This document shows positions 34,323 through 42,621 of a DNA stretch of 64,000 bases, piece by piece. The stretch is from Streptomyces sp. SID12501 (GTDB lineage Bacteria > Actinomycetota > Actinomycetes > Streptomycetales > Streptomycetaceae). Positions within the stretch are counted from its first letter, which is position 1. Every line of letters begins with the position of its first letter. The notes below the pieces were generated by a model, which was given only the letters and a program-made list of their open reading frames with translations, searched no databases and was not told where the DNA came from. The stretch is taken from positions 155,143 to 219,142 of the forward strand of contig NZ_JAAGLU010000016.1 of NCBI RefSeq assembly GCF_010550245.1. Direction: 5' to 3'. A program made the translations under genes and the position numbers.

Positions 34323-34721
34323 TCAGGATCGTTCGCGCGGATTGCCCCGTACGCCGGCCCCCTGATCGCCCCCGGCGTCTTCCGCCGGGGATTCCGCGAA
34401 GCCCTCTTCCGACCGGGGCGGCGTGATCATCGGCCGCACCGGAGCCGTCACGAATGTCGACGGCAGCCCCGGCGCGTTCTCGCGACCCGCGTTGGCGATC
34501 ACCACGGAGATGTACGGCAGGACCATGCCGAGGACCAATGCCACGAACGCGACGTGCCGTTCGACGTTCCAGAGCACCGCCGCGAGGACCACCGCCACCG
34601 TGCGCACGGACATGGTGATGATGTACCGGCGCTGTCTGGCACGGACATCGTCCGCGAGCCCCTGCCTGGCCCCGGTGATCCGGAAGACCTCGGCGCCGCC
34701 GCTGTTGCTCCGCTTCCGCAT
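34323..34721 (-). CDS. DUF3099 membrane protein
   Basis: About 132 aa. EVFRITGARQGLADDVRARQ precedes two membrane helices (YIITMSVRTVAVVLAAVLWN and VAFVALVLGMVLPYISVVIA), then the conserved NAGRENAPGLP and a polar tail. This is the DUF3099 pattern. ATG 34721 was chosen; a GTG 10 codons upstream lacks a spaced ribosome site. Function unknown. Confidence 0.82.
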   Translation of the reverse strand: MRKRSNSGGAEVFRITGARQGLADDVRARQRRYIITMSVRTVAVVLAAVLWNVERHVAFVALVLGMVLPYISVVIANAGRENAPGLPSTFVTAPVRPMITPPRSEEGFAESPAEDAGGDQGAGVRGNPRERS

Positions 34722-34967
34722 CACGTTCCACCATCCACCCGAATCGGACACTCCCCGGCCCGTACCCCGCGCCGAACCCGGTCGGGGAACCGGGCCCGGA
34801 CCGCCTCCACGTTACGCCGCGCCTGCGCCGCCTACGAGACCGGGGCATCTTCCGTCGGGGTGACCCGGCTGCGTCGTACCGCGTACCGAGGTCCCCGACA
34901 TGCGCCGTAGCGCGAACGGGCCGACACTGGGCGTAATGCTCACGTAGAGCCGTACGAGGAGGCATTC

Positions 34968-35243
34968 ATGGGCTGGTTGTGGGCGATCATCGTGGGATTC
35001 GTGCTGGGTCTGCTGGCCAAGGCGATCATTCCGGGCAAGCAGCACAGCCCGCTCTGGCTGACGACCATCTTCGGCATCATCGGTGCCGTCATCGGCAACG
35101 CGATCGCACGAGGACTCGGTATCGACGAGACAAGCGGCATCGACTGGGGCCGTCACGCGCTCCAGCTCGCGGCGGCCGTCGTGATCGTGTTCCTGGGCGA
35201 CATGGCGTACTCGATGATGCGCGGGAAGAGACAGCAGGCATAG
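34968..35243 (+). CDS. GlsB/YeaQ/YmgE family stress-response membrane protein
   Basis: The protein is 91 aa with three short hydrophobic segments (WLWAIIVGFVLGLLAKAIIP, LWLTTIFGIIGAVIGNAIAR and LQLAAAVVIVFLGDMAYSMM). The GLLAKAIIPG and GIIGAVIGN motifs are characteristic of the transglycosylase-associated/GlsB family. GAGGAGG precedes ATG 34968. It is a monocistronic gene closed by a strong terminator. Confidence 0.9.
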   Translation: MGWLWAIIVGFVLGLLAKAIIPGKQHSPLWLTTIFGIIGAVIGNAIARGLGIDETSGIDWGRHALQLAAAVVIVFLGDMAYSMMRGKRQQA

Positions 35244-35247
35244 CGGT

Positions 35248-35295
35248 ACGTGTGAAGGGGGCGGCCCGATCGACAGGGCCGCCCCCTTCACACGT
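35248..35295. terminator. Bidirectional terminator with perfect 20-bp stem
   Basis: ACGTGTGAAGGGGGCGGCCC (35248-35267) and its exact complement (35276-35295) enclose an 8-nt loop. It starts 5 nt after the GlsB-type stop and ends 27 nt before the tyrS stop on the minus strand, serving both convergent genes. Confidence 0.85.
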
Positions 35296-35322
35296 GTGCG
35301 CAACACGACACCGACGGTCCGG

Positions 35323-36588
35323 TCAGCCGGTGACCTCCACCGCCGCGAGGTTCTTCTTGCCCCGGCGCAGGACCAGCCACCGCCCGTGCAGCAGGTCGTC
35401 CTTCGTGGGAACCGCGTCCTCGGCGGTGACCTTCGCGTTGTTCACGTAGGCACCGCCCTCCTTCACCGTGCGCCGCGCGGCCGACTTGCTGGCCACCAGC
35501 CCGACCTCTGCGAACAGGTCGACGACCGGCCCTGCCTCGGCGACCCGGATGTGCGGCACCTCGGAGAGGGCCGCGCTCAGCGTCCGCTCGTCCAGCTCAC
35601 CGAGCTCGCCCTGGCCGAAGAGGGCCTTCGACGCGGCGATCACGGCGGCCGTCTGCTCGGCGCCGTGCACCAGCGTCGTCAGCTCCTCGGCGAGCGCACG
35701 CTGCGCGGCCCGTGCCTGCGGACGCTCCGCGGTCTGCGCCTCCATCGCCTCCAGCTCCTGACGGGACTGGAAGGACAGGATGCGCATGTACGCCGAGATG
35801 TCCCGGTCGTCCACGTTCAGCCAGAACTGGTAGAACGCGTACGGCGTCGTCATCTCCGGGTCGAGCCAGATGGCGCCGCTCTCGGTCTTGCCGAACTTGG
35901 TGCCGTCCGCCTTCGTCATCAGCGGCGTCGCCAGCGCGTGCGCGGAGGCTTCCGGCTCCAGGCGGTGGATCAGGTCGAGACCGGCGGTGAGGTTGCCCCA
36001 CTGGTCGCTGCCGCCCTGCTGGAGCGTGCAGCCGTACCTCCGGTACAGCTCCAGGAAGTCCATGCCCTGGAGCAGCTGGTAACTGAACTCCGTGTAACTG
36101 ATGCCTTGGTCGGACTCCAGACGCCGGGCGACCGAGTCCTTCGTCAGCATCTTGTTGACGCGGAAGTGCTTGCCGATGTCCCGGAGGAACTCGATGGCGG
36201 ACAGGCCGGCCGTCCAGTCCAGGTTGTTCACCATCACCGCGGCGTTCTCGCCCTCGAAGGACAGGAACGGCTCGATCTGCGCGCGGAGCCGGTTCACCCA
36301 GTTCGCGACCGTCTCCGGGTCGTTCAGCGTGCGCTCCGCGGTGGGACGCGGATCGCCGATCTGACCGGTCGCCCCGCCGACCAGGGCCAGCGGACGCAGG
36401 CCCGCCTTCTGGAGGCGGCGCATGGTGAGCACCTGCACCAGATGACCGACGTGCAGACTGGCCGCGGTCGGGTCGAAGCCGCAATAGAACGTGACGGGAC
36501 CGTCCGCGAGAGCCTTGCGCAAAGCGTCCTCATCGGTGGACTGGGCGAACAGCCCACGCCACTTCAGCTCGTCGACGATGTCCGTCAC
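35323..36588 (-). CDS. tyrS: Tyrosyl-tRNA synthetase
   Basis: The protein is 421 aa. Class I motifs are HVGH (in AASLHVGHLVQVL) and KFGKT (in DGTKFGKTESGAIWL). The tyrosine pocket is YCGFDPTA, with QQGGSDQWGN downstream. The C-terminal S4 RNA-binding domain starts near LVASKSAARRTVKEGGAYVN. It charges tRNA-Tyr in the cytoplasm. The size and motif spacing match bacterial TyrRS. No T-box leader is evident upstream. Confidence 0.97.
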   Translation of the reverse strand: MTDIVDELKWRGLFAQSTDEDALRKALADGPVTFYCGFDPTAASLHVGHLVQVLTMRRLQKAGLRPLALVGGATGQIGDPRPTAERTLNDPETVANWVNRLRAQIEPFLSFEGENAAVMVNNLDWTAGLSAIEFLRDIGKHFRVNKMLTKDSVARRLESDQGISYTEFSYQLLQGMDFLELYRRYGCTLQQGGSDQWGNLTAGLDLIHRLEPEASAHALATPLMTKADGTKFGKTESGAIWLDPEMTTPYAFYQFWLNVDDRDISAYMRILSFQSRQELEAMEAQTAERPQARAAQRALAEELTTLVHGAEQTAAVIAASKALFGQGELGELDERTLSAALSEVPHIRVAEAGPVVDLFAEVGLVASKSAARRTVKEGGAYVNNAKVTAEDAVPTKDDLLHGRWLVLRRGKKNLAAVEVTG

Positions 36589-36656
36589 GGTTCTCGTATC
36601 TCCTTGAATGGTCTTCGTTCAGTTCTACGGCAGCCGAGTGACTACCGGCAACGAGG

Positions 36657-38051
36657 TTATACGCCCTGACTGACAGAGCTCATATTGAAGTCCGGCACCC
36701 GCAGCGCCGGCATCGCGGCCCTGGTGAACCAGTCGCTCCACTCCCGGGGCAGCGTCTTCTCCGTACGCCCCGCCTCGACGGCCCGCCCGAGCAGGTCCAC
36801 CGGCGACTCGTTGAACCGGAAGTTGTTGACCTCCCCGCTGACCTCGCCGTTCTCGACGAGGTACACCCCGTCGCGGGTCAGGCCGGTCAGCAGCAGGGTC
36901 GCCGGGTCGACCTCGCGGATGTACCAGAGACAGGTCAGCAGCAGCCCGCGCTCGGTGTTCGCGACCATCTCCTCCAGGGACTTGTCCTCGCCCCCGTCCA
37001 GGACGATGTTCCCGATCGCCGGGGACACGGGCAGGCCGGTCAGCCCGGCGGTGTGCCGGGAGGTGATCAGCCGGTTCAGTTCGCCCTCGCGGATCCACTC
37101 CGTGGCGCTCAGCGGCAGCCCGTTGTCGAACACCGACTGGTCGTCGCCCGAGGAGTGGGCGAGCAGGAAGGGGGAGGCCTCCAGACCGGGCTCGTTCGGG
37201 TCGCTGCGCAGCGTCAGCGGCAGCTCGGTGAGCCGCTCGCCGATACGCGTCCCGCCGCCCGGCTTGGAGAACACCGTGCGCCCCTCGGCGGCGTCCCGCG
37301 CGGACGCCGACCACAACTGGTAGATCAGCAGGTCGGCGACCGCGGTCGGCGGCAGCAGCGTCTCGTACCGCCCGGCGGGCAGCTCGATCCGCCGCTCCGC
37401 CCAGCCGAGCCGTACGGCGAGTTCGGCGTCGAGGGAGGCCGGGTCGACGTCCTTGAAGTCCCGCGTCGACCGCCCGGCCCACGCCGAGCGCGTACGGTCC
37501 GGGGACTTGGCGTTCAGCTCCAGCGTCCCGTTGGGCTGGTCATGGCGCAGGCGCAGCCCCGTCGACGTACCCACATAGCTCGACACCAGCTCGTGGTTGG
37601 CGAAGCCGTACAGTTCCCGGCCGCCCGCACGCGCGCGTGCGAACGCCTCACCGAGCGCCGGCGCGAAGTCGCCGAACACCGCGGACGAGGTCTCGGCGGG
37701 CGCGTCCGTGAAGTCAGGGGACTCCGGTACACCCCCGACCAGCGGCTGGGCGTCCTCCGCGGGCCCGGCGCCGCGCGCGGCGGCCTCGGCGGCCCGTACG
37801 AGCGGCTCCAGCTCGTCGGCGGTGACGGCGGCGCGGGAGACCACCCCGGTGGCCGTGCCCTGCTTGCCGCCGACCGTGGCGACGACCGTGAGCGTGCGCC
37901 CGCGGGTGACCCCGTTGGTGGTGAGGGTGTTGCCCGCCCAGCGCAGGTTGGCGGTCGACTCCTCGTCGGCGATGACGACACACCCGTCGGCCCGGGACAG
38001 CGCGAGGGCCCGCTCGACGATTTCGTGCGGCTTGATCAAACGGGCGCTCAT
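36657..38051 (-). CDS. TldE/PmbA-type subunit of TldD/TldE protease
   Basis: The protein is 464 aa. It has the TldD/PmbA fold (NLRWAGNTLTTNGVTRGRTL near the N-terminus, YGFANHELVSSYVGTSTGLR in the middle, and NIVLDGGEDKSLEEMVANTE near the C-terminus) but lacks the HExxxH zinc motif, as expected for the non-catalytic TldE partner. Its ATG overlaps the TldD stop by 4 nt. Together they form a heterodimeric metalloprotease that acts on unfolded peptides and, in some bacteria, matures RiPP precursors. No RiPP gene is adjacent. Confidence 0.88.
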   Translation of the reverse strand: MSARLIKPHEIVERALALSRADGCVVIADEESTANLRWAGNTLTTNGVTRGRTLTVVATVGGKQGTATGVVSRAAVTADELEPLVRAAEAAARGAGPAEDAQPLVGGVPESPDFTDAPAETSSAVFGDFAPALGEAFARARAGGRELYGFANHELVSSYVGTSTGLRLRHDQPNGTLELNAKSPDRTRSAWAGRSTRDFKDVDPASLDAELAVRLGWAERRIELPAGRYETLLPPTAVADLLIYQLWSASARDAAEGRTVFSKPGGGTRIGERLTELPLTLRSDPNEPGLEASPFLLAHSSGDDQSVFDNGLPLSATEWIREGELNRLITSRHTAGLTGLPVSPAIGNIVLDGGEDKSLEEMVANTERGLLLTCLWYIREVDPATLLLTGLTRDGVYLVENGEVSGEVNNFRFNESPVDLLGRAVEAGRTEKTLPREWSDWFTRAAMPALRVPDFNMSSVSQGV

Positions 38052-39571
38052 CGACCGGCCTCCTGCGTGGTGTTGAGAATGTTGACGCCCTTGAAGAGCA
38101 CCGACGGGCACCCGTGGGACACGGCCGCGACCTGCCCCGGCTGGGCCTTGCCGCAGTTGAAGGCACCGCCCAGGACGTACGTCTGCGGACCGCCGACGGC
38201 CGCCATGGAGCCCCAGAAGTCGGTGGTCGTCGCCTGGTAGGCCACATCCCGCAGCTGCCCGGCGATCCGGCCGTTCTCGATCCTGAAGAACCGCTGCCCG
38301 GTGAACTGGAAGTTGTAGCGCTGCATGTCGATGGACCAGGACCGGTCCCCGACGACGTAGATCCCGCGGTCGACGCCGCCGATGAGGTCCTCGGTCGCCA
38401 GCCCGCCCGGGTCCGGCCGCAACGAGACGTTGGCCATGCGCTGCACGGGCACATGCCCGGGCGAGTCGGCGTACGCGCACCCGTTGGACCGCTCGAACCC
38501 GGTCAGCTTCGCGATCCGCCGGTCCAGCTGGTACCCCACGAGGGTGCCGTCCTTCACCAGGTCCCACGACTGTCCCGCGACGCCCTCGTCGTCGTAGCCG
38601 ATGGTCGCCAGGCCGTGTTCGGCGGTGCGGTCGCCGGTGACGTTCATCAGCTCGGAGCCGTACCTGAGCTTGCCGAGCTGGTCGAAGGTCGCGAAGGACG
38701 TGCCCGCGTACGCCGCCTCGTAGCCGAGGGCCCGGTCCAGCTCGGTGGCGTGGCCGATGGACTCGTGGATGGTCAGCCACAGGTTGGACGGGTCGACGAC
38801 CAGGTCGTACAGCCCCGCTTCGACGCTCGGCGCCCGCATCTTCTCGGCGAGCAGCTCGGGGATCTGTTCGAGCTCGGACTCCCAGTCCCAGCCCCGGCCC
38901 GTGAGGTACTCCCAGCCACGCCCGACGGGCGGCGCGATGGTCCGCATCGAGTCGAACTCGCCGCTCGACTCGTCCACGGAGACGGCGGTGAACTGCGGGT
39001 GCAGCCGCACCCGCTGCTGGGTGGTGACGGTCCCCGCGGTGTCGGCGTAGAACTTGTTCTCGTGCACCGTGAGCAGCGAGGCGTCGACATGGTTGACCCC
39101 GTTCGCCGCGAGCAGCCTCGCACTCCACTCGGCCAGCAGGCCCGCCTTCTCCTCGTCGCCCACGGTGAACGGATCGATCTCGTACGACGAGACCCATGTC
39201 TTGTCGGCGTGCACCGGCTCGCCGGCCAGCTCCACGCGCTCGTCGGACCCCGCCGCCTTGATCACCTGGGCGGACAGCTTCGCCATGGCCACGGCCTGCG
39301 AGGCGACCTTCGCGGCGGCGTCCATGCTCAGATCCACGCCCGACGCGAAGCCCCAGGTACCACCGTGCACCACCCGCACCGCGTACCCCAGGTCCGTGGT
39401 GTCCGACGTGCCGGACGGCTTGGCGTCCCGCAGCCGCCAGGACGCGCTGCGCACCCGCTCGAACCGGAAATCCGCGTGCTCGGCACCGAGCGCACGCGCG
39501 CGTGCGAGGGCGGCGTCGGCCAGGGCCCGCAAGGGCAACGCGAGGAACGACGGATCGATTTCATGGGCCAC
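38048..39571 (-). CDS. TldD-type metalloprotease subunit
   Basis: The protein is 507 aa. The zinc site is HESIGH (in LWLTIHESIGHATELDRALG, near residue 270), the TldD HExxxH variant. Further conserved parts are DDEGVAGQSW, RMANVSLRPDPGG and the C-terminal GCPSVLFKGVNILNTTQEAG. It is the catalytic partner of the downstream TldE-like subunit and is co-translated with it. ATG 39571 has a plausible start region (GGGGAGGCC upstream). The pair is common in Streptomyces cores. Confidence 0.9.
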   Translation of the reverse strand: MAHEIDPSFLALPLRALADAALARARALGAEHADFRFERVRSASWRLRDAKPSGTSDTTDLGYAVRVVHGGTWGFASGVDLSMDAAAKVASQAVAMAKLSAQVIKAAGSDERVELAGEPVHADKTWVSSYEIDPFTVGDEEKAGLLAEWSARLLAANGVNHVDASLLTVHENKFYADTAGTVTTQQRVRLHPQFTAVSVDESSGEFDSMRTIAPPVGRGWEYLTGRGWDWESELEQIPELLAEKMRAPSVEAGLYDLVVDPSNLWLTIHESIGHATELDRALGYEAAYAGTSFATFDQLGKLRYGSELMNVTGDRTAEHGLATIGYDDEGVAGQSWDLVKDGTLVGYQLDRRIAKLTGFERSNGCAYADSPGHVPVQRMANVSLRPDPGGLATEDLIGGVDRGIYVVGDRSWSIDMQRYNFQFTGQRFFRIENGRIAGQLRDVAYQATTTDFWGSMAAVGGPQTYVLGGAFNCGKAQPGQVAAVSHGCPSVLFKGVNILNTTQEAGR

Positions 39572-39871
39572 GAGCGGCCTCCCCTTGTCACCGTTGGCGA
39601 GATGAGTATGTCCCGCAGTGAATCATGCAGAACCGACACCCTGGCTTCCACCGGATTCAGGCCGAGAACCATGTCCGTCCGACGCTGTCGGCGCCGCCCG
39701 GCGAACCCTTCTCCAGGCACACCGACTGTAGGGACCCGACAGGACCAGGGGTGAGCCACTGTCGGTGCCCGATTGTCCGCGAGCGTGGACGGCCCGATAG
39801 GTTTTCGGAGAAGCGGCCTGTCGACCCGGCTGTTCGGACAGGTCCTGAACCGCTAACGAAAGGGTGATCCG

Positions 39872-40576
39872 TTGAGCCGCTCGGTTCTCGTCACCGGAGG
39901 CAACCGGGGCATCGGCCTCGCCATCGCCCGCGCGTTCGCCGATGCCGGCGACAAGGTCGCCATCACATACCGTTCCGGTGAGCCGCCGACAGGCTTCCTG
40001 GCCGTCAAGTGCGACATCACCGACACCGAGCAGGTGGAGCAGGCCTACAAGGAGATCGAGGCCGAGCACGGCCCGGTCGAGGTCCTCGTCGCCAACGCCG
40101 GTGTCACCAAGGACCAGCTCCTGATGCGTATGTCCGAGGAGGACTTCACGTCCGTCCTCGACACCAACCTCACCGGCACCTTCCGCGTCGTCAAGCGTGC
40201 CAACCGCGGCATGCTGCGCGCCAAGAAGGGCCGCGTCGTCCTGATCTCGTCGGTCGTCGGGCTGTACGGCTCGCCGGGGCAGGCCAACTACGCCGCCTCC
40301 AAGGCCGGCCTCGTCGGGTTCGCCCGCTCCCTCGCCCGTGAGCTGGGCTCGCGCAACATCACCTTCAACGTGGTCGCGCCCGGCTTCGTCGACACCGACA
40401 TGACCAAGGTCCTCACCGAAGAGCAGCGCGTGGGCATCGTCGCCCAGGTGCCGCTCGGCCGGTACGCGCAGCCGGAGGAGATCGCCGCGACGGTGCGGTT
40501 CCTCGCCTCGGACGACGCCTCGTACATCACTGGAGCCGTCATCCCCGTTGACGGCGGACTGGGAATGGGTCACTGA
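39872..40576 (+). CDS. fabG: 3-oxoacyl-ACP reductase FabG
   Basis: The protein is 234 aa and starts at TTG 39872 (AAAGGGTGATCCG upstream). SDR motifs: TGGNRGIG (cofactor), NAGV, catalytic Ser in LISSVVG, Tyr and Lys in YAASKAG, and VDGGLGMG at the end. It is immediately followed by fabI, so it reduces 3-oxoacyl-ACP in the FAS II elongation cycle or in mycolate-like lipid synthesis. The 300-nt gap upstream (39572-39871) holds divergent promoters and no gene. Confidence 0.92.
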   Translation: MSRSVLVTGGNRGIGLAIARAFADAGDKVAITYRSGEPPTGFLAVKCDITDTEQVEQAYKEIEAEHGPVEVLVANAGVTKDQLLMRMSEEDFTSVLDTNLTGTFRVVKRANRGMLRAKKGRVVLISSVVGLYGSPGQANYAASKAGLVGFARSLARELGSRNITFNVVAPGFVDTDMTKVLTEEQRVGIVAQVPLGRYAQPEEIAATVRFLASDDASYITGAVIPVDGGLGMGH

Positions 40577-40581
40577 TCACC

Positions 40582-41349
40582 ATGAGCGGAATTCTCGAGG
40601 GCAAGCGCGTCCTGATCTCCGGTGTGCTGATGGAGTCCTCCATCGCCTTCCACGCCGCCAAGCTGGCCCAGGAGCAGGGCGCCGAGATCATCCTGACCGC
40701 GTTCCCGCGGCCCACGCTGACCGAGCGCATCGCCAGGAAGCTTCCCAAGCCCACCAAGGTCATCGAACTCGACGTGACCAACGACGAGCACCTCGGCCGC
40801 CTGGCCGACCTCGTCGGCGAGGAGCTCGGTGGCCTCGACGGCGTCGTCCACTCCATCGGCTTCGCCCCGCAGGACGCCCTGGGCGGCAACTTCCTCAACA
40901 CCCCGTTCGAGTCCGTGGCCACCGCCATGCACGTCTCGGCGTACTCCCTGAAGTCGCTCACCATGGCCTGCCTGCCGCTGATGCAGAACGGCGGCTCCGT
41001 CGTCGGCCTCACCTTCGACGCCCAGTACGCCTGGCCGCAGTACGACTGGATGGGCCCGGCCAAGGCCGCTCTGGAGGCCACCAGCCGCTATGTGGCGCGC
41101 GACCTGGGCAAACAGAACATCCGCTGCAACCTCATCTCCGCGGGCCCGCTCGCCTCGATGGCCGCCAAGTCCATCCCGGGCTTCAGCGACCTGGCCGCCG
41201 TGTGGGACAACCGCTCCCCGCTGGAGTGGGACCTCAAGGACCCGGAGCCGGCCGGCCGTGGCATCGTCGCCCTGCTGAGCGACTGGTTCCCGAAGACCAC
41301 CGGCGAGATCATCCACGTGGACGGCGGGCTGCACGCGATCGGCGCGTGA
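40582..41349 (+). CDS. fabI: Enoyl-ACP reductase FabI (InhA-like)
   Basis: The protein is 255 aa. The FabI/InhA type is shown by GKRVLISGVLMESSIAFHAA, HSIGFAPQDALGG, LTFDAQYAWPQYDWMGPAKA (Tyr-x6-Lys active site, with Tyr in YDWMGPAK) and ISAGPLASMAAKSIPGF. It catalyses the last, NADH-dependent reduction of fatty acid elongation. It starts 6 nt after fabG and shares its operon, as in other actinobacteria where this pair carries fabG1-inhA-like order. Confidence 0.95.
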   Translation: MSGILEGKRVLISGVLMESSIAFHAAKLAQEQGAEIILTAFPRPTLTERIARKLPKPTKVIELDVTNDEHLGRLADLVGEELGGLDGVVHSIGFAPQDALGGNFLNTPFESVATAMHVSAYSLKSLTMACLPLMQNGGSVVGLTFDAQYAWPQYDWMGPAKAALEATSRYVARDLGKQNIRCNLISAGPLASMAAKSIPGFSDLAAVWDNRSPLEWDLKDPEPAGRGIVALLSDWFPKTTGEIIHVDGGLHAIGA

Positions 41350-41389
41350 CCGCTGCCGCTGCCGCCACAGGCTCGGCCGACATTCCGAG

Positions 41390-41416
41390 GGCCCGCGTTC
41401 CGTTCCGGCGCGGGCC
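41390..41416 (+). terminator. Stem-loop after fabI
   Basis: GGCCCGCG (41390-41397) and CGCGGGCC (41409-41416) pair around an 11-nt loop, 40 nt after the fabI stop, followed by TTCGG. Probable terminator. Confidence 0.55.
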
Positions 41417-41545
41417 TTCGGTGTGCCGGTGCGCCGTCACCCGTTCGGCTCATCCGGCCGGGCGGGGGAGAGAGGTAACTGGGCACTCTGGATTACGCGT
41501 TCACCTCGCGTTCCCTCCCCAGCACGGCCGAGGAGGTTCCCCCTT

Positions 41546-41899
41546 GTGCGCCTGTCCCGCAGCTTCGCCCCGCTGCTCGTCGCCGCCGCTCTCATAGCCG
41601 GCCTTCCGTACGAAGCCGTTCCGCACGCACGCGTGGAGGGACGACAACAGGAGCGGCCCGAGCCCTTCGGCTCCACCTGCCACACCCGGGTCACCGGCTC
41701 CAAGGTGACCGCGTACTGCCACAACCCCTACGTGGACTCCGACCGCGTACGTCTGCACATCGAGTGCGACCGCTGGTGGGACCTCGACAGCGACGGCTCG
41801 TCGGTCGAGGCCGGGCCCGCGCAGACGGTACGGCTCACAGGCCGCTGCTGGAAGGAGGTCCGCTCCGTGTGGGTCAGCCACCAGAAGCGGACGCCCTGA
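41546..41899 (+). CDS. Small secreted hypothetical protein
   Basis: The protein is 117 aa. GTG 41546 has AGGAGG 9 nt upstream. A signal peptide (SFAPLLVAAALIAGLPYEAV) precedes a mature part with four Cys (STCHTR, AYCHNP, IECDRW, GRCWKE) that could form two disulfides. The C-terminal half is beta-like (VRLHIECDRWWDLDSDG). No family recognised. Its end overlaps the convergent FadR-type gene by 26 nt. Confidence 0.75.
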   Translation: MRLSRSFAPLLVAAALIAGLPYEAVPHARVEGRQQERPEPFGSTCHTRVTGSKVTAYCHNPYVDSDRVRLHIECDRWWDLDSDGSSVEAGPAQTVRLTGRCWKEVRSVWVSHQKRTP

Positions 41900-42563
41900 G
41901 CCGGCACACGAACGGATAACCCGCCGCCTCCCTGGCGGCAGCCGCCGCGTCGCCCGCGCGGATCGCTTCGACGAGCGGGGCGTGGTCCACGTACGACCGG
42001 GGAGTCAGCTTCCCGCCCACGTCGTCGCGCAGCCAGTCCCGCAGCACCTCACCCAGATCCGCGTACATCGCCGTCATCACGTCGTTGTGGGACGCGGCCA
42101 CCACCGCCATGTGCAGGCTCGCGTCGGCCGTCACGAACGCCTCCGCGTCGCCGGACACCCAGGCCTCCTCCCGGCGCCCCAGAAGCGCGTCCAGCTGCCT
42201 GAGGTCGCGTTCGGTGCGCCGCAGGGCCGCCAGCTCGGCCGCGCCCGACTCCAGCGTGGACCGCAGCTCGGCGATGTGCCGGGGGTCCGCGTCGGCGAAC
42301 CGGCGGTGCATCACACCGGCCAGCTCACTGGTCGCCGCGACGTATGTTCCCGAGCCCTGACGGATGTCCAGCAGCCCGTTGTGCGCGAGGGCCCGGACCG
42401 CCTCGCGGACCGTGTTCCGGGCCACTCCGAGCTGCGCGACCAGCTCGGGCTCGGTCGGGATGCGCGAGCCGACGGGCCACTCGCCCGAGGTGATCTGGTT
42501 CCGCAGTGCGGCGATGACCTGCTCGGACAGGGCCGATCGACGGGGGTGACTCAGCGGCGGCAT
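41874..42563 (-). CDS. GntR/FadR-type transcriptional regulator
   Basis: About 229 aa. The winged helix is SEQVIAALRNQITSGEWPVG, PTEPELVAQLGVARNTVREA and GLLDIRQGSGTYV. The C-terminal FCD domain shows AELRSTLESGAAELAALR, DASLHMAVVAASHND and YVDHAPLVEAIRAGD with metal-binding His and Asp residues. It is divergent from the CynX-type MFS gene and shares a 60-nt promoter region with it, so it probably controls that transporter. The start is between ATG 42590 and ATG 42563. Confidence 0.9.
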   Translation of the reverse strand: MPPLSHPRRSALSEQVIAALRNQITSGEWPVGSRIPTEPELVAQLGVARNTVREAVRALAHNGLLDIRQGSGTYVAATSELAGVMHRRFADADPRHIAELRSTLESGAAELAALRRTERDLRQLDALLGRREEAWVSGDAEAFVTADASLHMAVVAASHNDVMTAMYADLGEVLRDWLRDDVGGKLTPRSYVDHAPLVEAIRAGDAAAAAREAAGYPFVCRLRASASGG

Positions 42564-42600
42564 GGCACATCTTCGCACGGGGGAGTACAACCAATCATCC

Positions 42601-42606
42601 TATGAT
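42601..42606 (+). promoter_or_regulatory. -10 box of MFS transporter gene, with overlapping repeat
   Basis: TATGAT at 42601-42606 is a close match to a -10 element and lies 15 nt before ATG 42622, so the mRNA would have a very short leader. The surrounding ATCATCCTATGAT is a partial palindrome (ATCAT / ATGAT) and is a natural candidate site for the divergent FadR-type regulator. Confidence 0.45.
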
Positions 42607-42621
42607 TCTATGCTGGCTGTC

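Noticed and set aside
36657..41349. TldD/TldE pair considered as part of a RiPP cluster
   Set aside because: No precursor peptide, modifying enzyme or exporter is visible around the pair, and neighbours are tyrS and fab genes, so a general proteolysis role is more likely.
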